Shown: positions 21,360 to 49,800 of the stretch, piece after piece
Position numbering within the stretch: position 1 is the stretch's first letter
Layout of the letters: each line of letters begins with the position of its first letter
DNA from: Axinella damicornis
Lineage: Eukaryota > Porifera > Demospongiae > Axinellida > Axinellidae
DNA: 64,000 bases
Direction: 5' to 3'
Assembly (NCBI GenBank): GCA_963931865.1
Contig: OZ007505.1
Location: 4,348,824-4,412,823 of the forward strand
Notes under the pieces: model-generated
What the model saw: only the letters and a program-made list of their open reading frames with translations
Databases searched by the model: none
Told to the model about the DNA's origin: nothing
Translations under genes and position numbers: made by a program

Positions 21360-22199
21360 TCGTTGCTTGTATACAAGGGGCACAGCCCCAAGGTTGAGGG
21401 ACTGTATCAGCTGTACAGCGCACACAACTGACAGTCATCTATGATGTGCAGTACAACACACAATTGAACTGCAGTTCCCGTTTCCTAGGTTCCCATGAAT
21501 TCCAAATGCATCATGAGAGGTGAAGATACAGTGGTCATTGGCTAATCAAATCTGAAGGCTCAGGTCCAAGGTTCTCATGCAATTTCTCAGTATAAAGGCT
21601 TTAGCTATTAGTTTCCTGTCCACACTTCCTCAGTTGCAATGGGTGGGCCATTATCGGTATTCATTGCTATGATTATGATAGGAATTTGGGTGAGTCCAGG
21701 AGCCATTGTAGATGGTCATTCCCATTCGTGTCTGTGTCTGTGTCCATGTCCATGTCCGCGTCTGAGTCTGCATCCAAACTGGGCTGCATGTATAGCTATC
21801 TGCCTTTTCCACTTTAGCTACCCTGGAAAATTTACTTAGGCCACAGATAGTTTATGGGTACTGCATTATAGCACTTGTCTGCATGACGCCGGAGTCTATC
21901 GCAGTACTCCATGCATTGTGTGTTGTAGCATAGATAATATAGTCCCTATATAGGGATCCTATTAGCTATCTATGTCACTAGGCACTTTTGTAGTCTAGTA
22001 GGTTAGCCCCTCAAATTTCCCCCAGCTAGCACGGTAACCGCACGCATACTCGAAAAGTGATTGTGTGCTGGAGAAAGCGGCTTGTTAGACTAGGACTATA
22101 GCTTCTGATGGCAAATGCAAGAAGATAGCCACCTCTATTATGAGACAAGAAACCATTAACCAACAAGCTATCAACAGGATGTGATTACCTGTACCTACA
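21360..22199. repeat. Duplicated upstream cassette, copy 2
   Basis: Second copy of the 19490-20600 segment, same orientation, leading into the promoter of the propeller-only gene. Confidence 0.75.
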
Positions 22200-22595
22200 G
22201 ATCTAATAGGAAATTGATTGTACACAGACTTCTTGTTTCACAGAATTCACTTCTCAGGCTGCAATTATTGAGGAACTCAAATTCTGATATCAGATATTAG
22301 CATTGTCTCTTGGGTCAAAGGTTAGCATGCTATTGCCAACTTTTCAGCATAACTGCCTACGTGCTAATTGCATAAGACAGCCTGCAAGACAGCTGCATGA
22401 TCCACATCATCAGATATCACCAACATTCTTAGAAGCACCTAGCTACAACAGTCAGGTTATTCTTAGAAGTCCATCTGGCATGTATACTGTTATACATGTG
22501 CCTTTAGTATAAAAGAGTTGTACTTGCAGGCACAAGTCATATCCGCAGTGTTTCAGATACTCTCCAGATCACTACTGACAACACAAGGACCAACC
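22200..22595 (+). promoter_or_regulatory. Promoter and leader of the propeller-only gene
   Basis: A TATA box TATAAAAG at 22509-22516 is followed by TACTTGCAGGCACAAGTCAT and CCGCAGTGTTTCAGA, matching the sequence after the TATA box at 16339. Transcription would begin near 22540, which places the codon at 22518 upstream of the transcript and supports the ATG at 22596, in an ACCATGG context. Confidence 0.68.
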
Positions 22596-23321
22596 ATGGG
22601 TCATGGAGCCTGGTTTCACACTACTGCTGCTACAAGCTCTTCAGATACCCTGTATGCAGTGCAGAAGGGAGACCTCTACAGAGCCAGCCCAGTAGACGGA
22701 CATTTCTCGAAACTCAGCAGTGAGTGGGGGGATACGAAGTGTTTGGCATTTCACGCAGGCTTACTTTACCTCATCTTGAAGCAGGAGGACCAGCTTTTCC
22801 TGTACTCAGTTGACCCGATAAATGATCCAGGCGAACGGAGACTGGTGCAAAAATTGCCTGGGTCTACTGCTCGCTGCATGGTGGGCGTGGGAGCACGTCT
22901 CTATTATGTAGCCGACTCAACATTGTACTTCGTGGGCACAACTGGCGGTGGAGCCCCAACAGCCTTGACAGAACTTTGGAGCGGTGCCACCTGCATGACC
23001 AAACTCGGCGATTTCCTGTACATCGCAGCAAACTCCAATCTTTACCGTGTGGATCCTGACAACGGTCAGCCCAAGGAAAGTTTCGGTGATTACGGCGATA
23101 CTCCATGCATGTCTTCCTACAATGGCATGCTCTACATCGTCCAGTATAAAAACCTGTTTCGAGTCGATGGGATGTCAGGCAGTTATGTCAACATCAGTAA
23201 GCCCATTGGCACTTGGCATGACAGCACTGTCATGACAACGCTTGCCAATCATCTGTACATTGTGCAGAATGGCAACATCTACCGTGTCGACCCAAGCACT
23301 GGAAATTATACCAAACTCTGA
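22596..23321 (+). CDS. Propeller-only protein, intronless
   Basis: 241 codons from an ATG in ACCATGGG context. The product aligns with residues 229-470 of the fused protein with about 90 percent identity by eye. It has the same six repeats (LYAVQKGDLYRASP, LYYVADSTLYFVG, LYRVDPDNGQPKE, LYIVQNGNIYRVDP). The start codon occupies the position of the linker Ile codon of the fused gene: ATT-GGT there, ATG-GGT here. Homology extends a few codons upstream (GGACCAACC versus GGACCAGCC), so this gene retains a stub of the linker and probably arose by splitting a fused gene or donated the propeller to it. No signal peptide or membrane segment. Likely a binding or lectin-like domain; ligand unknown. Confidence 0.78.
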   Translation: MGHGAWFHTTAATSSSDTLYAVQKGDLYRASPVDGHFSKLSSEWGDTKCLAFHAGLLYLILKQEDQLFLYSVDPINDPGERRLVQKLPGSTARCMVGVGARLYYVADSTLYFVGTTGGGAPTALTELWSGATCMTKLGDFLYIAANSNLYRVDPDNGQPKESFGDYGDTPCMSSYNGMLYIVQYKNLFRVDGMSGSYVNISKPIGTWHDSTVMTTLANHLYIVQNGNIYRVDPSTGNYTKL

Positions 23322-23988
23322 GCTGATTCAAGAGCTGTAGCTACATTTGTCAGCATCCGTAAGAGGTAGAATAGAAACTGGGACCAGTACTAGTATAGTG
23401 AATCTTTGGGTTGTAATAATTGACACATATTATTTGTACATGAATGCAAAGTTGGTATGGTGTGATCATGAGTTAACTCAGAACCCTTGTACCACCATGA
23501 GAATGTGCAGATGTGTGTGTTATGTGGTGCCTGCTTGCATGTTGCTGATACACAGGAAAGATCTTCCGGGATGGAGCATTGGAGGGTTCTTGGCTTCTTG
23601 CATGCTGTAAGCTCTCTCACTTCATGAACCTGCTGCCCATGTTTGTGTTGCAACTACCGTTGCCTAAAATGCTATGGTGATAGTCTCAAGCTAGGTACGA
23701 CATGCATGCTGCGGCTTGCTCCACAATGACAATCCCCCTAGTATATGTATACATACCAGTACGAATGTAAACTAGAAGAATGTATGACATTGTGGGCGAG
23801 CCTGCATGAGCGAGCCTGCATGAGCGAGTTCATGTGCAGCATGCACATCACACATCACACATCACTGTCATTGATCAATCTCAGGCTGCGCAGCCTGAAA
23901 ACGCATTAGCTGTTTATTTCCAGCTTGAAAACCTCCACAGAGGTAGGAGAGAGGGAGAGGGAGGAGGAGAGGAAGAACCATGAGGAAT

Positions 23989-23990
<2 letters not shown>

Positions 23991-24027
<37 letters not shown>
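23991..24027. repeat. Poly-G tract, 37 bases
   Basis: Uninterrupted G run following a GGGAGA-rich stretch. Confidence 0.95.
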
Positions 24028-24028
<1 letters not shown>

Positions 24029-24939
24029 GACAGAGAGTTAGGAGACGTGTAGGTGTGAGTATCTTTCTTAATCTTAGTAACAATATAAGAAGCATATATG
24101 GGCAGGGCTGCTCCTGGCAGGATGATTTAGCTGCATGCTAGTTTTGAAACCAGGGACAGACTTGTGAGTACCGTTCACCTCAACTTTGAATCCAGCATTG
24201 GTTGAGCTGCTAACTACTATGCAGCATAGAAGCTACAAAGGTAGTACTGACCATGTGTTATGTGGTACCATCAGGATTTGCTGTTACCTGGCCTTGTACG
24301 ATGAGTTTGACGCTCTGACAGGTGGTATTCCTGACATGATGGTCCATGATCTTGCTTTTCTATAGATGGTGCTCACTAATTTGTGATGGGAAGGTGCACC
24401 TGCCTATCCTGTCATTCTCTATTGGAAATACCTTCTCATTCTGTACATTGTCGCAGCGGCTCGATGCGCCCTTGACATTGTCCTTAAATGGCCCTACGCA
24501 TGCAGCTACATCAGGAACAGTTATCTTTTGATTCTTTTCCCCATCTTTTATGGAAGAATCTCCATTAGCTATGTGTAGCTAGTTAGCTCACTATAGTGGT
24601 CTGATTAAACAGCTAAACTTAGCATTGAGGTATTCATTTTGGTAGCTAGCTAGCTAGCTACTCTGTGCATGAAATGAAATGTAAAACTGATACAATCGAG
24701 CATACAAATAGAGTGTAAGACATGACAATTGGTACCCGACTAGCTTACTCAAAAATAGTTCCTCACTTTCAGATCTGCATGATCAGGCCACTCCAAATTA
24801 GACTTAGTTTCCCACCCTCTGCCCACCTCATGCATATGTACCTAGAGAAGACAGCACAATTTGCCTCTTCGTTGTATAGCTACATTGCTGATCGACCATA
24901 CAGGTAGTTATACCTATGAGTAATGATAACAAGTTGCTG

Positions 24940-25230
24940 AGCTCGCTTCGCTTGCTCAGCTACTTCCCCCTCGTTCGCCTACCGTGCGGAATCCGGCGCC
25001 GGACAGCTCTCTGTGCAGACTGCAGAGCTGCTCCCCGATTGTGTCCGCTTCAGCTAGCTGCTGCTCGCCGCTTGCGTCCGCTTCAGCTGCTGCTCCCGGG
25101 CCCGATTGCGGCATCCACTTCAACTGCTGTTCCCCTTTGCCTCCGCTGCTGCTCCCCGATTGCGTCTGCTGCTCGCCGCTTGCATCCGCTTCAGCAGCAA
25201 GCACAGCGGCTCCGACCTGAACGAAGACTC
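24940..25230. repeat. Minisatellite-containing interspersed repeat (copy 1)
   Basis: Imperfect units of about 24-29 bp, CTGCTGCTCCCCGATTGCGT plus CCGCTTCAG, are preceded by CCGGCGCCGGACAGCTCTCT. The same arrangement recurs at 31720-32045, inverted at 42840-43180, and in part at 56340-56500. Confidence 0.8.
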
Positions 25231-25274
25231 ATCATCAGGCTCAGACTCCCAAGAACTAGAGAAGGTCGTGCTAT

Positions 25275-27003
25275 GAAAGACGTTATTTTGGGGAAATTTC
25301 CATGGGTCACTCATGGGAAAGAATTACGTTACCATTCCCATGGGTTACTCATGGGAAAGAATTACGTCATTTGTGCCTTGGGTTACTCATGGGACAGAAT
25401 TACGTGCTTTCATTGAACGTAAAATGCCCCAAAGTAGGTACACTGTGTAACCTTCTCCAGGGAAAGATTTACGTCATTTGCCTCAAAAGGGATATTCCTG
25501 CGATTCCTCGAAGAATTGACTATGACTCTCATTTAGATTCCATCAAAAGTCACCAAAGGGGTATCCCTACAATTGATTCCTATCTAACGTAAAAGTTTCC
25601 CTATATATAGGCAACCACCAATCTTTTCTAGGGAAAGATTTACGTCAATTGCCTCAAAGGGATATATATTCCTGCGATTCATGAAATGATTGACTATGAA
25701 TCTCATCTAGTCTCCCTCTAAAGTCACCAAAGGGGTACCCCTGCTATTGATTCTTATCTAACGTAAAAGTTTCCCTATACATGTGTATAAAGCATAAAAT
25801 AATTACGTAAACTTCTAGTCTGTCAATATTAAGAAGCAGATAGAATCCGTGTGATATTTGCAACATGCAACATAGCAGCAATACTCAGGGTAGTCAGGTA
25901 GTCTTCATTCATCAACTCTTCCAAATATGGTGACACAAACGTCATTGTTTACCACAGGCTATCCATCATAACTCGACTGCTTTTCAGTGGTGGCTACAGC
26001 TGCTTCAGACAGGTGATTGCAGGCAGCCTTCCATACTAACTTTCTCCACTGATTGTCTTCTTGGCCTATGACCAAATTTAATATAGCTACATGATGGTTT
26101 ACACACGGATGAGTCATCAGTGAGAAAAAAAATGCAAGTAATAAGCCTCACCTTGATGAATCTGAATAATATTATGTCTGACACTGCATTGTTTGAATCC
26201 AGACCTCAGATGCCGACAATTGGCTGTATAGAGAGGATTGATCCTGCAGGGAACAGCTGCAGAACAAGTAAGCCACACTGTGGCTAGGTTGAACTGCCAA
26301 CGATCCGAGTGTGATCAACTGCCATCTTGATTCTCCTCAAGTCCAAGTCAGATCACACAACTTTCTTTTTTGGTGACAAAATCTATGAAACAGCGGTTAA
26401 TTAAGTATACAGTGTGCGTATCCACGCGCAGGGATCCTGCAACCTTAAGGAATAACACACAGGTGATGATGGATGGAATTTAAATGAGATTCATAACCAA
26501 TCTGTCCTAAATGACAGGAAATCCCTCTTCAGGTAAGGGACATAATTCTTTCCCTAGATAAGGCTGCTGGTTGGATAGCAGGGGTACCCCCTTGGTGACT
26601 TTTGAGGGAGTCTAAATGAGATTCATAGTCAATTCTTCGAGGAATTGCAGGAATATCCCTTTTGAGGCAAATGACGTAAATCTCCCTAGAAAAGGTTGGT
26701 GGTTGCCTATATATAGGGAAACTTTTACGTTAGATAGGAATCAATTGTAGGGGTACCCCTTTGGTGACTTTTGATGGAATCTAAATGAGATTCAATTCTT
26801 CGAGGAATCGCAGGAATATCCCTTTTGAGGCAAATGGCGTAAATCTTTCCCTGGAGAAGGTTAGCTACACAGTGTACCTAATTTGGGGCATTTTATGTAC
26901 AATGAAAGCACGTAATTCTTTCCCATGAGTAACCCATGGGAATGGTAACGTAATTCTTTCCCATGAGTGACCCATGGGGATTTGTCATGAATTACGTCCT
27001 TTT
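25275..27003. mobile_element. Foldback-type element with long terminal inverted repeats
   Basis: Arms of about 500 bp at 25275-25790 and 26490-27003 are inverted copies of each other. Outer parts share CCATGGGTCACTCATGGG and AAAGAATTACGTTACCATTC; inner parts share GGTACCCCTTTGGTGACTTT-type sequence. The arms contain internal subrepeats (AAGAATTACGT..., and two copies of the TTACGTCA-TTGCCTCAAA block). The centre (25790-26490) has no recognisable transposase, so the element is non-autonomous. A partial third copy lies at 63450-63770. Target duplication not resolved. Confidence 0.78.
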
Positions 27004-27423
27004 CTAAGTGACCGCTTGTTCGAAAGCGTACTTACATTAACTCAACGTAGCCCCCTCCAGACCGGGCCTGTCTTGATCCTGAGAAAGAACAGTAGCAGTA
27101 GCTTGCGTGCAATGAAACTGAGACGTTCAGTTTAATTCCATCAATACTGAATAATTCGCTGTCTCCGTTGTATGCTGCTCAGAACATCCTGGCTTGGTAC
27201 ATAAGTAGCACTTACCATGAAGTGTTTGATTACCACATTTGGTTTCCATTCATGGCAGGACTTGCAGGTTACAACATATTTTAGATGACATAATTATTAA
27301 TTCCAAAATCACTTGCCCGCCACCTTAACTAACTTTTAAACCTTTCAGACATGTTCTAAGCAATGTAATTGCAGAGACAAAATAAAAAGTTCAAAGTGGG
27401 ACATAAATTCGAATTCTGCAACA
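27004..27423. other. Junction between foldback element and the WW-HECT gene 3' end
   Basis: Homology with the plus-strand copy of the gene (46222-46310) ends at about 27345, roughly 80 bp past the stop codon. The rest is unrelated to the other arm's flank. Confidence 0.7.
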
Positions 27424-36193
<8,770 letters not shown>

Positions 36194-36274
<81 letters not shown>

Positions 36275-36385
36275 TGCGTGCGTGTGTGTGTGTGTGTGTG
36301 TGTGCATGTGTGTGTACAGTGTGTATGTGTGTGTGCATGCAGGTGTGTGCAGTGTGTGTGTGTGTGTGTGTGCAGGTGTAATACA
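36194..36385. repeat. (TG)n microsatellite abutting the WW1 exon, end of the homologous arm
   Basis: The TG run begins at the exon edge, so the acceptor CACAG is made by the repeat. Homology to the plus arm continues through GTGTAATACAAGC and stops at about 36390. Confidence 0.9.
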
Positions 36386-36850
36386 AGCTCAAAGCGTACC
36401 GTAGTCACGCGTTATTAGGCGCATGCGCCTATAACTCCACAGGAAGGAAATATGCGCTTATAAGCGAGATGCGCCTAATAACGAATATAATAATAATGAC
36501 ATTCCTCGAATAGGAAGTGTGCTTCAATTTGAATTATAGCTGTTTTTCCACTCTTGTATGATCGAAAATGGCAGAGTTTCTGGAAGAAGACTGCAGCGCT
36601 TAACAGCAAGTACCTGGGACAAGAGTTGAACAAGTGTCTAACAGCGAATATTAGTGTTGTGAACCTGTACCCAATAACTGGTTATTGACCAGTTATTTCA
36701 CTGCCAATCAATTATTGGCTTACTATTTCAATAACCAGTTATTGTCTGCACTGGAAACATGGTCTGATTTGAACCATGATTGTCATCATTACATACATTT
36801 CTGAGGTTCTTTTGCAGGTTGAGGTACAGGTAGATAGGTGGGGTCTCTCA
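36386..36850. other. Non-homologous flank of the minus arm with a 75-bp hairpin
   Basis: Beyond the arm lies a hairpin at about 36410-36485: CGTTATTAGGCGCATGCGCC paired with GATGCGCCTAATAACG, like the end of a TIR element. AT-rich sequence with ATAACTGGTTAT palindromes follows, then the contig end. No gene seen. Confidence 0.6.
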
Positions 36851-37050
36851 NNNNNNNNNNNNNNNNNNNNNNNNNNNNNNNNNNNNNNNNNNNNNNNNNN
36901 NNNNNNNNNNNNNNNNNNNNNNNNNNNNNNNNNNNNNNNNNNNNNNNNNNNNNNNNNNNNNNNNNNNNNNNNNNNNNNNNNNNNNNNNNNNNNNNNNNNN
37001 NNNNNNNNNNNNNNNNNNNNNNNNNNNNNNNNNNNNNNNNNNNNNNNNNN
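36851..37050. other. Assembly gap, exactly 200 N, between the inverted arms
   Basis: Spacer of 200 N. The two WW-HECT copies point away from it in opposite directions. Confidence 1.
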
Positions 37051-37987
37051 GTAAGTGTCTCTAGTGCTCAGCTCAAGCTCTGCCCTGGGTTTGAATCCCA
37101 CTAAAGTCCTTGGTTTTTCTGTTGAAGGGTTGTTCGCCTTAAAAAAGGAATTTGCCCTTTGCCCTTCCAGAAAAACGAGTTTGAGCAATGATGGTAACTC
37201 ACACGTGTTCAGTGATGATGTCATCCACCACCCCCCAGGATACCTATAAGCCCATCAGAATTTATATACATGTAGGAGGTTTAATTAAGCGAGCCCCGCA
37301 CTAGCGTGACTTCATTGCGCAGTGCGTGTGTATGTTTGATGTTTGATGTTGGTGGATCTTGCACTTACCGTAAATTTTAAATCCACTTGCACGTGCACAA
37401 TAATATTCAAATTCAACGAACTTGTCTAGCTACCTGTTCGACGAACGATGGCGACAGCAAAGACGGAGACCACTCGTGGACATTGGCTAGAGCACCATGA
37501 ACATTCTTCCTCCTCGGTGGCGACACTGACAAAGACGGAGACAGCTCGTGGACCTACCGTGATGTACCACCATGGCCGGGGTGACATTGCTCAGTGGCTA
37601 GACTGCTTCAGCTACGTATGAGCGCTACCTGACTCACAGTTGCTGTGATGTGCAGGAGTGTATGTTTCAAGAGTGCCATAATTTCTGTGCTCATTGCCCG
37701 GTCACATTCTGATGACAATCATGTGAATGCCTTGCATGTCCTGCATGCGCATGCACTTCGCTCAGGCTCGCCCTCCAATGTCCTGCATTCCACTAGTATT
37801 AGGCGTTAATACTTTGTACAAAAAAAGCTGTTTGCAGTAGTAGGTAATGTGTTAAATACCTGCATGATAACCGGAGATGCAGCATATTCCTTGGTTATCA
37901 AATCAAGAACTGCAGTGAAATACTAAGTAAGTGATGGGAGTAAGTTCCTTTACCCTCTCTTCCTCTGTCCCCCTCTCTTGCACACAG
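37051..37987. other. Contig 3 start, split dispersed repeat, no gene
   Basis: Two parts of a dispersed repeat (seen intact at about 63190-63320) lie at 37225-37290 and 37793-37865 in reverse orientation, separated by about 500 bp. The intervening segment has a 57-codon frame from the ATG at 37448 (MATAKTETTRGHWLEHHEHS...) with an internal TKTET.RG repeat; I do not claim it as a gene. Confidence 0.5.
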
Positions 37988-46221
<8,234 letters not shown>

Positions 46222-46800
46222 AGTGTTGCAGAATTCGAATTTATGTCCCACATTGAACTTTTTATTTTGTCTGTGCAATTACATTGCTTAGAACATGTCT
46301 GAAAGGTTTAATAGGAGAGCAAGTTAGTCAGTACCATGTCCGTCATGTCCTACACCCTAAGAATTATTGTATCTCTGTCAACCACGTATCATGCAATTGT
46401 GTACTTTTGTTTTGCATCACGGTACAAACGAGTAAGGGAAATTGTTTATAAGATGACCATGGATAGTAGCACTTATGGGCGCTCACATAGTATAATTATG
46501 CATGCAAGGAAGTATACAAAGGCGATGTACAGATCAAGAATGAAGGGTAAGTGTGTAGGGGAGTAGCCGTCTTACTAGTCCAAGATGAATTCATGGTGAC
46601 TTGCAATTGCATTTAGTATAATTTTATTTTCTAGGTACCCAAGATTTTCATACAAAACTACAAGAATGTATAATTTTTTTTTTTTTATACTGAGAATTTA
46701 ATTTGTACAATCCATGTACAATAAACTATAAGATAAAGGGACAAAAGGTTTATATTACATTGTGATAAACTATGCAATTGTATAAATTGCAATTGTATTC
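46222..46800. other. 3' flank of the plus-strand HECT gene
   Basis: About 90 bp after the stop is shared with the minus arm. After GAAAGGTTTA (about 46310) the two flanks are unrelated. The rest is AT-rich with no gene recognised. Confidence 0.6.
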
Positions 46801-49800
46801 GAGGGGCAACCGCACTCCTGGTAGCCGTTGCAACGCCGCGGTTGCCTCGCCGTAGCGAAGCTAAATTATTGCAATTCATTCCAATTAACGCACATGCCAC
46901 ATGGCTCAGTCGATCGCGAGCAATGGGGACCAAAAGGAAGACAAGACAGCACTCACAACTTAGCCAGCACGGTGAGTTTTGGCATGTAAGCGTCAGTGAA
47001 CGACAGCGATCACGGCCATGTGGTCAGAATCTTCGTGTGCCTTTGCTAAGAACTGTACTGCCACCGGAAGTCGGAGAGAGCGCTCGAGCAATGGCGGCCA
47101 CGGCGAGACATAAGCGCTTGTATCTCCACCACCAAGGTGAGTTTCAGCACAATTATTATACGTTTGTCTAACTGCATGATAACCATCACGACGGTGTATA
47201 GTCAGAATCTCTGTAGACTTTTCCTGTGAGCTATGAGGTTTGATTATTTACATTAATTAATTAATTAACGAGGGGCAACCGCACTCCTGGTAGCCGCGAT
47301 GCAACCGGTTGCAACTCGCTGGGTGGTCATAGTCTTTGTGGCAATGAAACTTTGAAAGTAGAAGAGAGCGCTCGAGCAATGGCGAGACAAAAGCACTCAC
47401 AACTCCACTACCAAGATGAATTTCAGCAACAAAATTGTACGGTTAGGTCACTTCACGATAGTGATCATGAAGATTTAGTCAGAACCTTTGTAGGTCCTTC
47501 CTGCGGGCTGGGAGGTTTTTTATGTGTTTATATTTGCATTATTAGCGAGGGGCAACCGCACTCCTGGTAGCCGCGATGCAACCGGTTGCACTCGCTGGGT
47601 GGTCATAGTCTTTGTGGCAATGAAACTTTGAAAGTTGAAGAGAGCACTCAGGCAATGGCGGCTGAAGGGAAGACAAAAGCACTCACAACTCCACTACCAA
47701 GGTGAATTTCAGCAACAAAATTGTACGGTTGGGTTACTGCACGATAGTGATCTTGAAGATTTAGTCAGAACCTTTGTAGGTCCTTCCTGTGGGCTGGGAG
47801 GTTTTTTATTTGTTTATATTTGCTTCGAGGGGCAACCGCACTCCTGGTAGCCGTTGCAACGCCGGCTGCGACTCGCCGTAGCGCAAGCTGAGTAGCGCAG
47901 TTGGTTCCAATTAACGCACATGCCACGTGGCCACCACGCGCAGTCGATCGCTATCAATGGCGGCCAAAGGGAAGACACGAAGTTATTACAGCACTTACAA
48001 CTTTGCCAGCGCGGTCAGTTTTGGCATGTAAGCGTCAGTGAACGACAGTGATTACGGCTGTGTGGTCAGAATCTTTGTGGGGCCTTCGTAAGACTGTACT
48101 GGCAACCAATGTCGAAGAGAACGATCGAGCAATGGCGGCCGACGGCACGACAAAAGCGCTTGTATCTCCACCACCAAGGTGAGTTTCAGCACAATTATTA
48201 TGCATTTGTCTGACTGCATGATAGCGATCACGACGGTGTAGTCAGAATCTTTGTAGGCCTTTCCTGCGAGCTATGAGGTTTGATTATTTAATTAATTATT
48301 TAGTTTAGATTACGCGGCACAATTTTTCCCCTACCAGGAGTGTAATATTAGCGAGGGGCAACCGCACTCCTGGTAGCCGCGATGCAACCGGTTACAACTC
48401 GCTGGGTAGTCATAGTCTTTGTGGCAATGAAACTTTGAAAGTTGAAGCAATGGCGGCTGAAGGGAAGACAAAAGCACTCACAACTCCACTACCAAGATGA
48501 ATTTCAGCCACAAAATTGTACGGTTGGGTCACTGCACGATAGTGATCATGAAGACTTAGTCAGAATCTTTGTAGCAATGTTGTTTTAGTTATGTAAAACT
48601 GAAATAGTTTAGTTTTTGGTTTTAATTAGGTAGAAGTTGCATTGTTTAGTTTAGTTTTAGTTTTAATTACTAAATCTCAAAAGGGTTAGTAAAGGCTCTT
48701 TTAGTTTTGGTAACCACCATTTTTGGGTGATTTTCATATTAGTTTAGTTGTAGTTTTAATTAACAGGCTGAGACAGTCCTCATTTTAGTTTTAGTTTTAA
48801 TTACTAAAGTGAAATATGCCATACTAAATGCATTATAGTTTTAGTTTTAGTTAACTAAAACAACATTGCTTTGTAGGTCCTTCCTGCAGGCTGGGAGGTT
48901 TTTTAATTGTTTATATTTGCATTATTAGCGAGGGGCAACCGCACTCCTGGTAGCCGTTGCAACGCCGCGGTTGCCTCGCCGTAGCGAAGCTAATTATTGC
49001 AATTCGTTCCAATTAACGCACATGCACGTGGCTCAGTCGATCGCGAGCAATGGCGATCAAAAGGAAGACAAGACAGCGCTCACAACTTAGCCAGACGGTG
49101 AGTTTTGGCATGTAAGCGTCAGTTAACGACAGCGATCACGGCTGTGTGGTCAGAATCTTCGTGTGCCTTTGCTAAGAACGGTACTGCCACCGGAAGTCGG
49201 AGAGAGCGCTCGAGCAATGGCGGCCACGGCGAGACAGAAGTGCTTGTATCTCCACCACCAAGGTGAGTTTCAGCACAATTATTATACGTTTGTCTAACTG
49301 CACGATAGCCATTACGACAGTGTAGTCAGAATCTCTGTAGACCTTTCCTGCGAGCTATGAGGTTTGATTATTTACATTAATTAGATTAATTATTTAATTA
49401 TTTACGCGGCACAATTTTTCCTATACCAGGAGTGTAACGAGGGGCAACCGCACTCCTGGTAGCCGTTGCAACGCCGGCTGCGACTCGCCGTAGCGCTTAT
49501 CACAGTTAGTTCCAATTAACGCACAAGCTATTGCCACGTGGCAACCACGAACGCTAGCAATGGCGACCAAAGGAAGACACGAAATATAACAGCACTTACA
49601 ACCTTGCCAGCACGGTGAGTTTTGGTATGTAAGCGTCAGTAAACAACAGCGATTACGGCTGTGTGGTCAGAATCTTCGTGGGCCCTTCGTATGACTGTAC
49701 TGGCCACCAACGTCGAAGAGAACGATCGAGCAATGGCGGCCGACGGCACGACAAAAGCGCTTGTATCTCCACCACCAAGGTGAGTTTCAGCACAATTATT

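Larger units (their letters stand above)
23322..25274. other. 3' flank of propeller-only gene, with repeats
   Basis: 23322-23660 matches the 3' flank of the fused gene. 24160-24420 matches 13980-14270. The GCTGCTCCCCGATTGCGTCC minisatellite family occupies about 24940-25230. Repeat-derived Ala/Ser/Pro-rich frames there are not genes. No other coding sequence seen. Confidence 0.55.

Noticed and set aside
22518..22595. Upstream extension of the propeller-only gene beginning at a TTG
   Set aside because: It starts 2 bp after the TATA box, before any plausible transcription start; the ATG at 22596 has a good context.
37448..37621. 57-codon frame MATAKTETTRG...
   Set aside because: No domain or splice evidence; it lies in sequence interrupting a dispersed repeat.
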